From assembly GCA_020086605.1 (NCBI GenBank), contig JACBWW010000020.1:9682808-9746807 (forward strand): 64,000 bases of DNA, given 5' to 3'. Made by a program: the position numbers and the translations under genes. The notes under the pieces are model-generated. The model was not told the origin of the DNA and searched no databases. It was given only the letters and a program-made list of their open reading frames with translations. This DNA is from Lanius collurio. Lineage: Eukaryota; Chordata; Aves; Passeriformes; Laniidae. How positions within the stretch are numbered: the stretch's first letter is position 1; every line of letters starts with the position of its first letter. Of this stretch, positions 14,237-28,078 are shown in pieces.

Positions 14237-17146
14237 AGCTATTAAAAAATTTTTGCTTGCCTATTTGATCTTGATAGCTACAGTATCTCTATTCCTATGT
14301 AATATATTAATGCTTCCCTTTTGTTCTATGAATTCACACAAACATTATGAACCAAGATATAAGTAATTATGTTTATTTTTCTTTATTTTATGTTAGCAAA
14401 GAACATTGCACAGATGGTTTATAAAGTTTACTTAATCAAATATGACAAAGTGCGAACTCTTATGTAACAACTCATGCTAGTGTGAATTGTTTGGGTTAGA
14501 CAGTCTTGTTTTTAAATTAAGATTTCCTTAACATTTTCTGCAATGTCTGTTTCATAATGATTTATTTCTTTTAGCATGTAGTGTCTGGTATAGCCAAAGA
14601 AAACATTTTTCTGATGTTAATGACTTCTAAACTAGCAAATTTCTTCATATTTTCAAGTTATATCTGAAGTGAGTTAAAGTTACATCTAGATAGTTAGGAT
14701 TTGTCTGATACTTTGACTTTTTCCTTGTTTGTTCATATACTTAATAGCCTTTACCTGTTTTAGAATAAAAAACATCTCATTTCATATAAGAAAAGTTGCT
14801 GGTTTGATTCATAATAATCACTTTGTTACAGGACTAAATGGCCTTTATTTGTAATAAGTAAGCGCTGAATAAGATTCCTTTAGGAGTCCTAACTTCAAAT
14901 AAACTAGTCTTGTTTCTTTTTATCATAATATTTTGAAGCTTTTTATCTTGATCAATTTCCTTTCAACATTCTCTGCAAGAATGTTTGACCAAATGTCATT
15001 TTTATTGAAACATTAGTACACTATCAGATTCTTTGATCTGCCTCAATGTTACAAATTTTGATTCCCAGGGTTTGCAGAAAAAAAAAAGTAATCAGAATGT
15101 AGGAAATTTTTGTCCCAAATTTGTTTTAGGAAATTAAGGACGTCTTGGAATCCTAAGAGATGATCAGATCCAGATTAAATGGCTGAATATCAGGTTTTAA
15201 AAATGAAAATTATGTTTCTGAAAAGATTGTATTGCTGGTATCACTCTGAGACACAGGAAGTAGTAACTGCTCTTTCACTCCTATAAATATGCTAATATTA
15301 AGCCAATTGTCATAGTACCTCCAAATGAAATAGGCAGCTGCCAAATATTTCAAGTGGAAGGTGTCTTGGAAAAGAAATATATGTTCAAAAATACATTTCA
15401 TCAGAAGCCAAGCATATGTGCACTAACATAAAAGAGATTCCACTAAATGACTAGGCATCTTAACACTAAACCAGATTTAGTGCCAGAGACTCAGAAGACA
15501 TTTCAAATCAAGACAAAGATCTAAGCCAGGTACCAGCAATGATTATCCTTCAGTAACATGGTAGTATATTAGGAGCTTAAAGAAAGCTTGCCCTGTATGT
15601 TAGAAAAGCAGTATACCTTGGTTTGTGGTTTGATCGTCTTTCAAACTCAAATCATGTTGCACAGAGAGCGCGTCTCAGGGAAATCTTTCAGAGCATGTGT
15701 CTGAGAAACAAATGGTTCTTCCCTGACTATACCTTATGTAGTCATTTATGGCAAGAGCCAGCAAAACAGTTTAGCATCTGTTTAATGTCAAGCATGTAGG
15801 CAGGCTACTTGACACAGTATGTTTAGGTTGTTTATTAGATTGTAGAAATTATTGTAAAATGTAAACTATTTTGCTAGCTGGATAGAACATGGTCATATAA
15901 AAAAAGAATTCTTTAATTACTAAATGAGAAAAATGCTCTGAGCTATCATATTACCTGACTGTATGATCACTTGGAGAAAAGACAGCTCTGTCTGAGAGTC
16001 ATTTTAGTTGGATGAAACATCGATTTTCTAAGACAACTACAAAGAGGTTGGTGAGCCAAACTTTCACAGTTAAAAATTGGTACTCATCTGAAGCTATATA
16101 CTTATATGAAATTTAAACAGTAAATTCATGAATCTTTGATATCAGCAAAATTGCATCAGTTAGCAAGAAATTTCCAGTTTTTTTTCAACCAACTCAGTTA
16201 TGGGCACAGGGCATTTTAGGATTGGACTTCAGGCTCACAGATAAAAATCTGACATAAACATAAACAAAATCATACCTGTAAGCAGACAAGCTGTGGAAGC
16301 ATTTAAAATCCTAAACTCTTACTTTTTTCTGAAGCTTAGAGAATTACAAACATTTATATTCAGTCATGTCCACATTTAAAATTGACATAACGATGGCTAT
16401 TTGAGTACTGTAGAGTATACTGCTAGTCATGCAGACATAAATTTAAGACATCTCTGACTTTAGTATCTACTTGGACAAATATTCCAACTAGTAGAGATCC
16501 ATAAAATACATGGCACTGGACTTCCATCATGGTTTGAAAGCCAATTGAGAATGGAATACAGTGATGATTTATGGATGAATGCTCAGTTATGATGCTTGAA
16601 CTGAGATATTAAAGTGTACTTTACATAGATAACTATTATTGCACATCTTTCATTTACTCCATTGTGAGTTTCAGGTTCTAATTTAGTTATTAAGTTATCA
16701 AGTTAATAGACCTACTTGTGCCTTATATATTACAATTAATTCTAACCTATGTACAAGTATAAACATTGTGGAATAAACCCATGGCCTACCTGTAGTAGTT
16801 TAAGCCAAGGAGCTTTTGAGACCAGAATAATGGTCAAAAGTGCATATCCACAGCAGAATAAGAATAGTGGAATTTTGCATGATACTGTTTTAATTAATGA
16901 TGTCTTTTTGACCAATTATTCAGTGCAGGACCTACCTGAGATAGAATTATTTCTGTATTTTCAATAACTCTATTCCATTCATTTTCCTACTCTCACCATA
17001 ATCTTAAATAGAATTCTAATTCTATTTTAAGCAAAAATCAGGCATGTTTGATGAATATTATCCTCTCTTTCATTCCTAATTTTTAACTCTCTTTTTTATT
17101 AACTTGTTTTAAAAGGTTAATTTCTCTGCTTTATCCCCAGCATTAA

Positions 17147-17171
17147 ATAAGTAAGTAAGTAAATAAATAAA
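17147..17171. repeat. (GTAA)n/(ATAA)n compound microsatellite
   Basis: GTAA-type units are followed by ATAA-type units over 25 bases. Confidence 0.85.
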
Positions 17172-17528
17172 TGCCCTAATGGGATTTCTTCTTACTGTAG
17201 ACTAGAGCAATACAAATATGACTCTGTTTAGTCTCTCCACAGTTTAGTTCCTATCTCAAAGTTAATATGTGGAAGCACTTTCAGTCCAGAGTAGGACACC
17301 TTCAGATAACAGATCTTTCAGATCAGATTTATTTTTCTTTTGGTCTGCTTATGGTAGTTAAAAACGTTTTCTCCTCTCTTAAGCTTACCACAAATGTCAA
17401 AAGACTGAGAAAAAATGGGGGAGGGGGAAATGATGGCCTCTAGTGGCAGTTTTAGCTTGTAGCAGAGATTTTTCATTCTTTCTTGAAGCCCAGCCACTGC
17501 TGTAGCATGGCCATTTATTTAGAATATT

Positions 17529-17549
17529 CACACATACACACACACACAC
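17529..17549. repeat. (CA)n microsatellite
   Basis: Alternating CA over 21 bases with one T interruption. It is short for a dinucleotide locus. Confidence 0.85.
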
Positions 17550-18206
17550 CCTTAAATGTCACTGACCACGCTACTGACCCTATCTGGGCCTTTCTTGCTG
17601 CTACCCACTCTAATGAAAAAAAATCCCACAAAATGGTAACCATATCAACACATGGTCTAACACATGGCCTTGGGCACTTTGTAATGATGTCAGGGTACTT
17701 TGAATCCTGTTTCTTGTAAAATGTATCTCTCAGGAATTATTTGGTTCCCAAGCCTTTCATTAAAGCTGTCAAGCTAAGATTGTTTAGTAATATTAAAAAT
17801 GACCATTACCATTTTTTAAAATGTTCATAATATCTGCAATTTATGTGTTATATCAATGTAGAAAATATTAACATACATAAAAGACTACTCAGTCCTTTTT
17901 CTGAATAAATTAAGTTCAACTGTGTTTCCGTAAAATACAATGCATTATTTATTTTATACAAGTTTGTCAAATTTACTCTGAATAATTTACTCTTCTCATA
18001 GTATTTTCTATATTTAGTATTTCATTAAGTATAAATCAATATGTATATTTATATCTAAAATTGGAGCAGAGCTTTTGCACACAGAACTATTTTGAATACT
18101 GCCTGCATGCATAATAGCAAGGAATAACAGCTCATTAAAATGTTGAGCCTGTGGTTAAGCAAGGAATTCTCTCCATTCTTATAATGTATTCTGAGGAAAA
18201 TATTTT

Positions 18207-18405
18207 CATAGAATCATAGAATGGTTTAGGTTGAAAAGGAAATTAAAGATCATGTAGTTCCAAACCCCTGCCATGGACAAAGGCACTTTCCACTAAACAA
18301 GCTTGCTTGAAGCCCCATCCAATCTGGTCTTAAACACTTCCATGAATGGGGCAGACACAGCTTCTCTAGTCAACCTGTTCCAGTGCCTCAGCACCCTCAA
18401 CCAAT
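18207..18405 (-). mobile_element. CR1 LINE, 3' fragment
   Basis: A reverse-orientation CR1 3' end. It starts on the plus strand with the doubled octamer (catagaat-catagaat). It continues through the degraded 'ggttgaaaaggaaattaaagatca' landmark, the 'cccctgccatgg' box and the 'gaagccccatccaa' box, to the 'cctgttccagtgcctcagcaccctc' box. It is 5'-truncated to about 200 bases, and divergence is moderate. Confidence 0.93.
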
Positions 18406-20807
18406 CTGTGAATCTGTGATACAGCAAGGGGTGAAAATAAATAAAAATAGAATAGCATTTTTCATAGCAGCTCATATGCAGAATGGTTCATTATTACAAA
18501 TAGAGATTTTCCCATTGCTTCCTCTAAGTGAGGACCTGATGAGACTAATTGATGTTTTTGGGAATTTTTTTGGTGATTTCTACATGATTTATTTTCGCTC
18601 TCGAGCAAATTACTTTCACAGATAACATTCTGGTTAACTTCTCAATCATCTTAGCTGTTGCTTGCTTAAGGCTAAAGCTTTCTTTTGATGGTACTTACAC
18701 TGGATATAGAAATTCTTCTGCTATCTTAAGACATTTTTTGAGAGATTTGCCATCTCCTGTTTCTGTCAATTTAAGTATGTATGGTCTATCTTTATCGCCA
18801 GCACACCCACAATTTAAGAGCCCTTTTGTTCAATTGCTTCTTTTTCTCAATGTAAATCAGTCCTTGCATCCTCATAGAGTTGTTTCCTTCTATTGAGAGT
18901 CACTGCTCTTACCTTTATACTTTGTTTTTCTGTTAAAGTTTTTCTTCTAAATTCCTCAGTGCCTGTATCCCTTTATCTTACTGAACATAAAATAAGGTCA
19001 TAAATTTGACAAGTTGCTAAGGTTAATCTCTACATACCTAGATCATCTGATGAAACCCTATGACATTTCTGCTTGGAGATCCTCTCTATACATGCTGATC
19101 CACAAAAGTCATACAAAGTACAGTTACATGCCCAGTTTACCAGAATCACTGCTGGCTTAGTATGATCATGTACCAAATCTTGATGTAGGCAAGGACCTTG
19201 CATATGACACACGGTATTCCAGTAGCTGCTTGCTTTTCCTGTTACTGCTAGTAGTAATTCCTGGAAAGTTAGAATTTGGGTTGAAGATCCCTGCTGCTCC
19301 TGCATTCTTCTATCAATGTAGTTTTCACAGAAAGCAGCTGTATCTGGGTGGTTTGTCAGTAGCCTTCTATTTACACAAAGAAGTGATATTGGAGTTTTAG
19401 ATGATATGTTGGGTTTAGCATAAGAAGTCTATGAATTAACTATATTTTTGCTTTAACATTCATTAAGCTTGTATGTCAGCCATCTGCCCTTAGCTTGGAT
19501 ATTGTATTTTTGTTGTCAGTCATTTTAATGGAATTTCCTAACAGTACCTGCTGCACTGCCAGATACATTGACTGACTGCAAGTTCCACTGGGTGACTTGG
19601 TTCACGAGCAGAACTGAAATGAGCAGCATATTGAAAATGTTGCAGAATTGTACTATTTCAGCCAAGATAAAGTGCTATTCCTGTATCTCTGATGACATGT
19701 TTCATTGTGTCATATGCCACAAAACAAACATTTCTACTGTACCACACTCAGATTCTTATTATGGGTAAAAGGAATATAGCATATATATGGAGTGAAAGAT
19801 TTACAGTTAGCCTACTCTTAACAATCTAATCAAAATACAGCAGATATATTGAATCTTTACAACAATACTAGTACTCATGGCCCAAATAAGAAAATCCTTG
19901 TTAATTGCCACCTAAAATGCCATAAAAGAAGTTATTCTATCTACCTTCTATGGTCTTATGTAATGGCTTCCAACATTCCTCTGGATGACAAAGTTAATGA
20001 TCTTTCTCAAGAAAAGAGTAGAGGGATTATAAGAAGTATTCAATAACTTGAGCTGTTTGATTGGAAAACCATGATGTCTACGTTTTCTTTCTCAACAATA
20101 GCACAGTCCATTTGGGTATATTTTTATATGTCCCAAGTCAACTGCAAGTCTGGTGTTTTCCAACTTTTCCAGATTTTTTGGTAGCTGCACAACAGCTCAC
20201 CATAAATGAGCTGACAACAAGACAATTCTTTTTAGTGTAGTGACTTCCTCATTTGGCTTGACCACGGGAGGCATTCACAGACCTCATAGCTGAAGTGTGG
20301 CAGTGATCACCTGGACATCAGCCAGATCTGGAAACGGGTGAAAATCAGCTCAGACAAGGCAGGCTTGGGTGAAATTGAGACTCTGTTCAGTCATATCATA
20401 ATAAAACTTAAGTCCTGTTTTAGTACTGGCAAAATATTATTTGGTAGAACACACTACATCTTCTAAGTGTTGACTGTAATTTTACAGGTAAGTGATCAAG
20501 TCGCATACAACTACTTCCAAGAAATTAGAAACTCTAAGAACATTATAATAATAGATCCAGATATCCCAATACTGTTATCTTTTTCCTGATGTCCAATAAA
20601 ACATACCCAGCTCAGCATATCTAGGAACTGTATCCAGGTATAGTATGTATCCAGGGTATTCCAGCACATTTCCCATACAATCTTATTATATAGATGGAGT
20701 TATTACTGCACTCACTCATGCTAACATACAGACTTTTCAAGATGTAAGTACAAGGTCCAATGGAGCATGTCTTGCCCAAGATCAATAACTCCTTGAGTGA
20801 ATGGAAT
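18406..20807. other. Unique sequence, no gene recognised
   Basis: The largest open frame (19030-19305, minus, 91 codons) has several cysteines but no recognisable fold or splice context. A slightly GC-richer patch lies at about 20208-20400. No interspersed repeat was recognised. Confidence 0.5.
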
Positions 20808-21230
20808 TCACAGAATCATAAAATATCCTCAGTTGAAAGAGACCCACAAAGGTCATCCAGTCCTGTTCCTGGCCCTGCACAGGACAACCCCAAGAGACAC
20901 ACCATGTCCCTGAGAGCATTGCCCAAATATTTCTTGAACTCTGTCAGGCTGGTGCTGTGACCACTTTCCTGGGAAGCCTGTTCCAGTGCCCAGCCACCCT
21001 CTGGGTGAAGAACCTTTTTCTTATATCTAACTCAATCCTACCCTGACACAACTTCAGGCCATTTCCTTCGGTTCTGTCACTGGAAGAGATCAGTGCCTGC
21101 CCCTCCTTTTCCCCTCATAAGGAAATTGTAGACTGCAATGAGGTTTCCTCTCAGTCTCTTCTTGTCTCTTCTCCAGGCTGAACAGCCCAAGTGACCTCAG
21201 CTGCTCCTCATACAGCTTCCCCTCTGCAAG
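20808..21230 (-). mobile_element. CR1 LINE, 3' fragment
   Basis: A reverse-orientation CR1 copy of about 420 bases. Readable landmarks are the 3' octamer remnant at 20808, 'cctggccctgcacagga', 'cttgaactctgtcaggctggtg', 'ctgggtgaagaac', and the 'gaggtttcctctcagtctcttct' and 'ctgctcctcatac' boxes near the 5' edge. It belongs to the same CR1 subgroup as the copy at 40817-41916, which shares the 'agagttcaagaaatatttgg' type 3' region. Truncation at the 5' side is typical. Confidence 0.94.
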
Positions 21231-23626
21231 ACTGCACTACAGCAGGGTGACAGAGCCAGGGGTAGGGACCATCAAAAAGCCATGAGTGAAATTCTGTGGG
21301 ATGGCTACAATTCAAACACTAGTATAGCTGGTCAGTCCTTCAACAAACCACGAAATAACACAGAAGTTTTAGTGGAGATCATTGATTTTAGTTATCTGAT
21401 TGCTTACAGATTTTATCTGGTACCCTTGGTATTCTTGAGCCAATAAGGTTGTTACTGTGTCTAATCAAACTACAGCCAGAGTATACTTGTTCTAGCAGTT
21501 ATCTCACCTAGAGCCATCCTATTAGATTCCCAATTTCTAGCTGTTAGCCTTTTCCATTGATACCATAATCTCCAATCTTCCTTGCTCAAAATCATTTGAA
21601 AGTCCTTCACATTAAAACTCTCTGACCTATTACATCTGGAACTTTGCTTTCTCTCCATTTCTATGGCCTTTTCTTCTGCTTTATTTCTGTCTTTAAAAGC
21701 TGTGATAGATTATATCTTACTATGCTATAGTATTAGATGTATTAGATGTATTAGATAGCTTAGACAGATATTATTTAATATTGAAAACTCTCAATTCTTT
21801 TGATTAATCTTAAAAAATAAAACTTGCAAAGTGTCCAGAAATAGCTGCCAATACAATTCCAATTCTGAAAAGATCCCACTGCTTTTAAGAACTTTAACAG
21901 TTTGGTCTCTGTTTATTAAGAAGTTAAAACACAAATTGAACTATATAAAATTGACTGGCATCAATTTGTGGCTACTTTTATTTGACTAAGGATTTTTTAG
22001 GATATGGAAATGAAACCAATTCACATTCAAAGTAAATATGATATTAAAAGTTAGCATAGATAAGCATTCAAACAATCTGAGTCATATTCTGATGTTTTCC
22101 ATTATTTTTAATCTTCAATTTCAGATGAAGTGTGCCTTGAGAGATTCATTTGAATTCAACCAAAAATTCTAATCTTGAAGAATAGATGTTAAAATCTATT
22201 TTTGGTTTTTTTTTTTTACAAGAGATCAGACCAGATTATTCTTTCTCATGCTGATAGCTACAATTGCTAAACCATGAACAAGAAACCACAAATGCTAATT
22301 CTTGTGTTTGTTTCAGTTTAGACCTTCTAATTAAATGTGATACTTTAGCCTCTCTAACTTAATGATAGGTTTCCCATCACCCTAAAATGTTAATATTTCA
22401 TTTACTGTTCAGAATTGATATTTCAGTATTAGAATATGAACAGTTTTATTTTTCCTCATTTGGTATTTTATCTTTCAGTAAACATTAGGTTTTCATTAAC
22501 GAACAGATTGTCTTATAAGTTTATAAAAGATGGAAATTCATTTATCAGACTTTCTTATTAAAATCTTTCTTGGAGTAAAAAGCTAGCTGGTAGCAGCTAA
22601 TGTGCCCAACCAATGAAGAAGAGCCTTTCAGAGTAAAGGATAATTAGACACATAAAATAAATTGAAAATATGTATATTTCTCCTGTCTTCAACCAGCTGC
22701 AACACACACAGAGAGATCTTAAATAATAGCAACACATAAAATTATGGCACACATTTTACCTGGCATAAATCCCATTAAACCACTTGCAAAACTTCCTTAA
22801 TTCAACAAACTTGTGATTTCATCTCATTTTTTACACCTTCAGCACCTCTTCCTTAAAAAAGAACATTAACAGAAGGAAGAGGAAATGAAATTCAGAAGAA
22901 AATATAAAAGGAAATAAAGTAAGAAAAGTTTTAGTGGTGTTAATGTAATTTTTTTCCCCAGTTAATATTATTGCAGCATTCAGGAGAAAAAAGCAAAACA
23001 AACAAACACCAAACACGAACACATTAAACTACAAATGATACTATATACTTTATGGCATAATTTCACTTCTTTGCAACAATTCAATCACATGTTTGTTTTG
23101 TTTATTTCTTGCGGTGGTCATACTTTTTGTATTTAGATTGAAAGCTTTTTAAGGTTGTTATGTAACATTCTTGTAGTTCCTAGAAGGGCTAAATTCTTTA
23201 ATCTATTAAGGAAATAATAGTTTATTTAATGTAGCTAAAAGCGACAACAAAAACAAAGACCAAACAACATATATTGCATACACTACCTACATTCTACCTA
23301 ACAAGGCAATCTGTCCGTGTTGCTACAGAATTATTTCTATGTAGATTCATAAACGTATTACCAGCCATTAATTATGTATTAATTTAAGCAATTAACCATG
23401 AAAGTGGCTTTACTGTCAGAGATATGATGTATAACGTGAAAGTCATTTAGTTAATGAGGAAAAGGAAGTGCTTTCTAGCGAGGACAGGTATTTTGTTGGC
23501 AGCATCACTAATTACCCTGAGAAGTTTTTACATGAGGATTCTGCATCCAGACATTTTGTTGGTTTTCCTCTCTCTCTAGCCACAAGAAAGAGAAATTCTT
23601 TTCTTTTTCTAACTGTTTATATTATT
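21231..23626. other. Unique AT-rich sequence
   Basis: No gene was recognised. Open frames are 63 codons or fewer. A three-copy 9-base tandem lies at 21731-21757. Confidence 0.55.
21731..21757. repeat. 9-bp tandem repeat, 3 copies
   Basis: The unit TATTAGATG is repeated three times, with the last base of the third copy changed. Confidence 0.85.
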
Positions 23627-23706
23627 TATGATAGAGTCGTACAAAGATTTGGGTTGGAAGGGGCCTCTAAAAATCCTTTGGTCCAATATCCCTGACATGG
23701 GAGGGA
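23627..23706 (-). mobile_element. CR1 LINE, very short 3' fragment
   Basis: About 80 bases match the extreme 3' end of CR1 in reverse orientation: a decayed octamer, then 'gggttggaaggggcctct', then a decayed 'ccctgacatggg' box. Everything upstream in the element is missing. Confidence 0.85.
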
Positions 23707-26700
23707 ACATATATAACAAAGATTCCCACTCTTTACATTTTGGGTGGTATTCTTTGATGTAGCTCTAGCTATGTTGGATAGACCTAATAGACTTAAAGAA
23801 TGCATACAGCACAAGAAAATTTACTATTCTTAAAGCTGGATGAAGAGCAATTAAATTTTATGGTGTTGTCTTGCAAATATAGCACAAATGATATTAATGG
23901 ACTAAGTATGTGCTTAAATACATAAAAGATCAAGGTCTAAATCTGCTTTATAATCTGCCAGCAGTTATACAAGTCAAGTACTTCTTATTCAAGTGTCAAG
24001 AGCCTATTCAAATGTTGATCTAGACAAATATTGCTATTCTCTTTCTGTGAAAGTAGCTATAAGTAAATACAAAAAAAAAAAGAGGTTAAGGAATATTTAA
24101 ATATTATTGGCTTCTAAAGGAATAAAGGGGTTGTATGTTTTAGTTTGGTTGTTTTTTGAGTTTTTTTTATTTGGTTGATTAGTTTTGGATGGTTTTGCTT
24201 TTTTGGGGGGTGGAGTTTTCTTTTTCAATTAATGAAATAAGAGATCATTGACATAGAAAATTGAAATTCTTGATGCCCCAAGAGTACTAATAATAAAGTA
24301 TATATGTTCTAGAATTGTACCATACAGTACCATAATGCTTAAACATTATTAGATTCTCCACAATAGACTTAATTTCAGTCTGTGGATTCTAGTAGATTGC
24401 AGAAGATAGGTATGTTACAATTTTATTTTTTGAATTCTGAGTTAGATCACCTATACTTTACACCAGTATTATGAAGTAGGTCACATAGAGGAAATTACTA
24501 TAATAATACTTCCATCAACAAGCTTAACACAGTTGGTTTCATTCCAAGCTAGCTATAAAGAAAATGTTAAGAATCACAAGCAAATATTTTAATAAAAGTA
24601 TGTAGTTCTACTAAATAACAAAAAGTCCATATTAATCTAGGTAAATTTGTATTATCCAGCTATATTCAATTACAGATAAAACACAATGACACCTACCTTT
24701 TTCATACTACTTCAACATGAACAGGATATACATAAGTGAAAACTACTTCTTCATGAAATCAACTTGGCTAACAAAAACAGAAGTGCAGGCTCATACAAAA
24801 TGTATTAAAAAATATTTGAGAGACTTTTTTTTGGCAAGACACCTGTGCATTATCACTGCAATGCTTACTGTTTTAGCAGAAATACTGAATTTAAAAAAAA
24901 ATCTGCTCATTTAAAGTCAAAATATACATTCTGGAAATGTGGGCATGTGTGCTTGCATGAACATTCAAAGCTTTCTACAAATATTTTGAACCTTCAGGCA
25001 GAATGTAGTCAGGGTACTTACACATTTTACTACTTAATAAAGCAGCAAATTAGATTTTTATGTTAACCCCAGAGTGAGATAAAATTGATTGCTTTGTAAA
25101 TGGTTATCATACACAGTATTGTCAGGAATTGTTGAATGTTGAGATTTAAAATAAAGCCACAATTCCATTTTTTTAATTACACAGTTTAAGAAAGTTTGGA
25201 ACATATTCATAAAGTTACTATATATTTAACATTAAACTTTCATATTTTTACAGATATGTATTGTAACATGAACTTTTTTTTCTGGACTTGGTTTTATTTG
25301 CTGGCCTTGTAAAACTGAGAACTTTTCTCTTAACAAGACAAAAGATTACAGAAGAAATATGGTCCAGGAACTCAACCACTGTGCTCTTATCTTTCCACAT
25401 TCTTTCCTCAAAGCTCACATAAGGTGGAATAACATATGTGCTTCCTGATGAGTATGCAGCACATAGAGCAAGATACACCTTTCCCACAAAAGGTCATACT
25501 ATGCTATTCAATGCCGATTTCCTCATTAACCTAGTTTTCAACCAAGCTATGATTCTTGCTTTAGGTATGTCCATAGTTTTTCTCTGTGGATACTCTTAGC
25601 ATCATTAATTAATTCTGCATTTTTCAATTAATTTCTCACTATTTAAACAGACCGTCATTCTGTGGATATTGAAAAGCACTATGTTTTTATAATGACAATT
25701 TCATTTGTATTTTAAAATTGTTTTTGTTTTAAAGGAATCTATTGAAGAACATGTTAAAGTTATTGGAAAAGACTACAGTTGCAGTCAATGTTTTTATACA
25801 GCTGTAACAATTTAATATGGTGTATTGTCCATCTGAACTTTGAGCAGCATTTCTGGGAAAATACTGGTGATAGAGTGAAATAGCAAACTGAGCTGACAGT
25901 ACAGAGGATCACGGACTCACCTTTCCTGAGTACTAGAGACGTGAAGTCTTTCTCCTCCACCTATCTGTGCAATGACAGTTTTCAGAAACAAGAAAGCTTT
26001 GACAAGTAAACTGTTATTAGTAAGGAGAATGAAATAATTTTGTGGTGCTATGACAAAACAACACCCCAAATTTAGATAGAACCACACTATATATTTGTTC
26101 TCCATTAAGCAAACTAGAAAATATATTATTTTTATACATTGTTGACCTTTTTGACACTTCAATTCTATTTTAAACTGTAGTTATATTCCCAATTTTTTAG
26201 CTCTTCCCTAATAATTGTTAAAAGTCATTATCCACTTTAAAAAGAGGTGTCCAACATTTTGACTATATGAATTGCATCGCAAATATCATTAAATATCCCC
26301 TGAAACATATTGTGTGGTTGTCAAAATCAAGCACAGGGGGAGTACTGCACCTGCAGTTCCATTCATGACATATTGCTAACAAATAATTAACTTGAGCTTC
26401 ATTGGATAAACAAGTAAATGCAAGTGATTTGTAGTTGCTAATTTTTTTTCTGAAGATGGAAATTCAGATTATCATTTCCAGTTGATCATGTATTCTATAA
26501 TGTAAATGGAATACAGGTTATTAACAACTCAAAATTTAGTATATGTATATATCTGTATGAAAATACATAGATACAGTCATATTGGACAGCCTGGGGTAGT
26601 TTCCCGATTCTAATAATTTTCAAAAGCACTTAGTAACATTCATACCTTGTTGGTTTAATGCCTTAATTTCCAAAAGAGAAAAAAATCAGTAGAATCAATA

Positions 26701-27421
26701 AAGATTTTTGTGTAAGAGTTTTGTTTGATTGTTTATTCATTCTTATTGACACAGCACTCAAAAACTTTAGCTGCTTAAGCAGGACCTATTCTCAATGCAC
26801 ATATAAATAATTTTGATGTTGTACAAGAACAGAAGCATAAGAATTAATATTATTTCCAAACTGAGAGGAAGAAGCCTCACATAAATTTTGAATTCTCTAG
26901 ATTTTGAAGGCCAGGTTGAACCAGCAGAACTGCCAGCAGATACCTTTTTTTTTTTTTAAAGATGATTTAGCTGATTATTCGGACATAGTATTAAAGAGAA
27001 TTAGGGTCTCTGAAAGCCTTCCTTTTTAGTTTTGGTTTAGTGACTATTTTCTCAGCTTTATACTTTTTGTGAGCTAAAACTATGCTAAGTTTATTCAATG
27101 CTGTCATCAAATCAGTACCGTGGCAATGTTAAAATTGCCCATTATAATTATACAGAATGATATGTGAAGGAATAACTATATTCCATCTATATTGTTAGCG
27201 TTCAGTTTAAGTCTTATCAGCATATTCTTCATTTTCTAAACCTCATAATTTATTGTATACAATGTCTAGTACTATTGTTTCACTATATATATAACATTTA
27301 GTTTTTCTTAGTAGCACTTTAGTAATAAGTGGCATCAGAGCAATGACAAATTTTAGTAGTTATCAGGCTGAAGTATCTTTAGATACGTGCAGATTTTTGT
27401 TAGCTCTGTCAAAAGAGTGAG
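23707..27421. other. Unique AT-rich sequence
   Basis: No gene or repeat was recognised over 3.7 kb. All open frames are 81 codons or fewer and show no motif. Confidence 0.55.
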
Positions 27422-28078
27422 TGTCCTGGGGTGACTGCATGGTACTGTATTCCCTGTCATCTGCTTATTGCCCCGACATGAGCTCTGTAGCTTTAGGCTA
27501 GGTTCGGGAGAGGGGGCGAAGCTGGTGGAATTCTTCTGGCAGCCTGTGTTCAAAACACAGAAAACTCGCTCGCTCTCTCCCCAGCTCTCGGCTCTTTTTC
27601 TCAGAAGAGAGATGAGTTAAAATTCTTTGCTTTTAGCTAGCTTCTTATTCGCTATCTGAGGCAAGAAGTTTTTCCCAGAACTTTTGCTTCTTCGTCTTCT
27701 CCAGGAGCTGTTCATCTTTGCTCTGGTCCGAAACACCAGAGCATCACCAGGAGCCGCCGCGGCCCGGAGGGAGGCTCTGGGGCACCACACCCCGGCTCCG
27801 GAGGACTTCAGGAGAAGCCAAACAAGACTCCAAAAAATCCACTTTCTTTCTCCACAATGAGAAGGCTTATTACCCAACATTATTCTTTTTTTTTTTTTTT
27901 TTTTTTTCCCTCTCCTCGTGCCTGTGTGCACCCTGCTTGTTAAATAAACAGCTTTTTTTCACTTTCCTCCTAGAAATTCCTTTCAAACCTGTGGGGAAGG
28001 GAATGCTGAAACCTGCCTTCCATTAGAGGACATGTTCATCTCAGGACATTTCCTCCTAATTTGTCTCAAACCAAGACA
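27422..28078 (+). mobile_element. Solo LTR of an avian endogenous retrovirus (family X), 5-bp target duplication
   Basis: A 657-bp block begins TGTCCTGG and ends CCAAGACA, so its termini are TG...CA with near-palindromic ends. It is flanked by an exact 5-bp direct repeat, GTGAG (27417-27421 and 28079-28083). Five-base duplications are typical of the ERVL-like class, although class cannot be proved from an LTR alone. AATAAA at about 27942 is a plausible polyadenylation signal, preceded by a 22-T run. The middle is markedly GC-richer than the surroundings (for example 27750-27810). No internal viral sequence follows, so this is a solo LTR left by recombination. The same family occurs at 30820-32079. 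Confidence 0.88.
27886..27907. repeat. T22 homopolymer inside the LTR
   Basis: An uninterrupted T run lies about 30 bases before the AATAAA of the LTR. The related copy at 30820-32079 lacks it, so it expanded in this copy. Confidence 0.85.

Larger units (their letters stand above)
9606..18206. other. Unique AT-rich sequence with microsatellites
   Basis: No gene was recognised over about 8.6 kb. Short simple repeats occur at 12448-12463 (A16), 14216-14236, 17147-17171 and 17529-17549. A somewhat GC-richer patch lies at about 13226-13460, covered by a 76-codon minus-strand frame with no recognisable motif. Confidence 0.55.

Noticed and set aside
19030..19305. 91-codon cysteine-containing minus-strand frame
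   Set aside because: Cysteine spacing fits no family I know, and there is no conservation or splice evidence.
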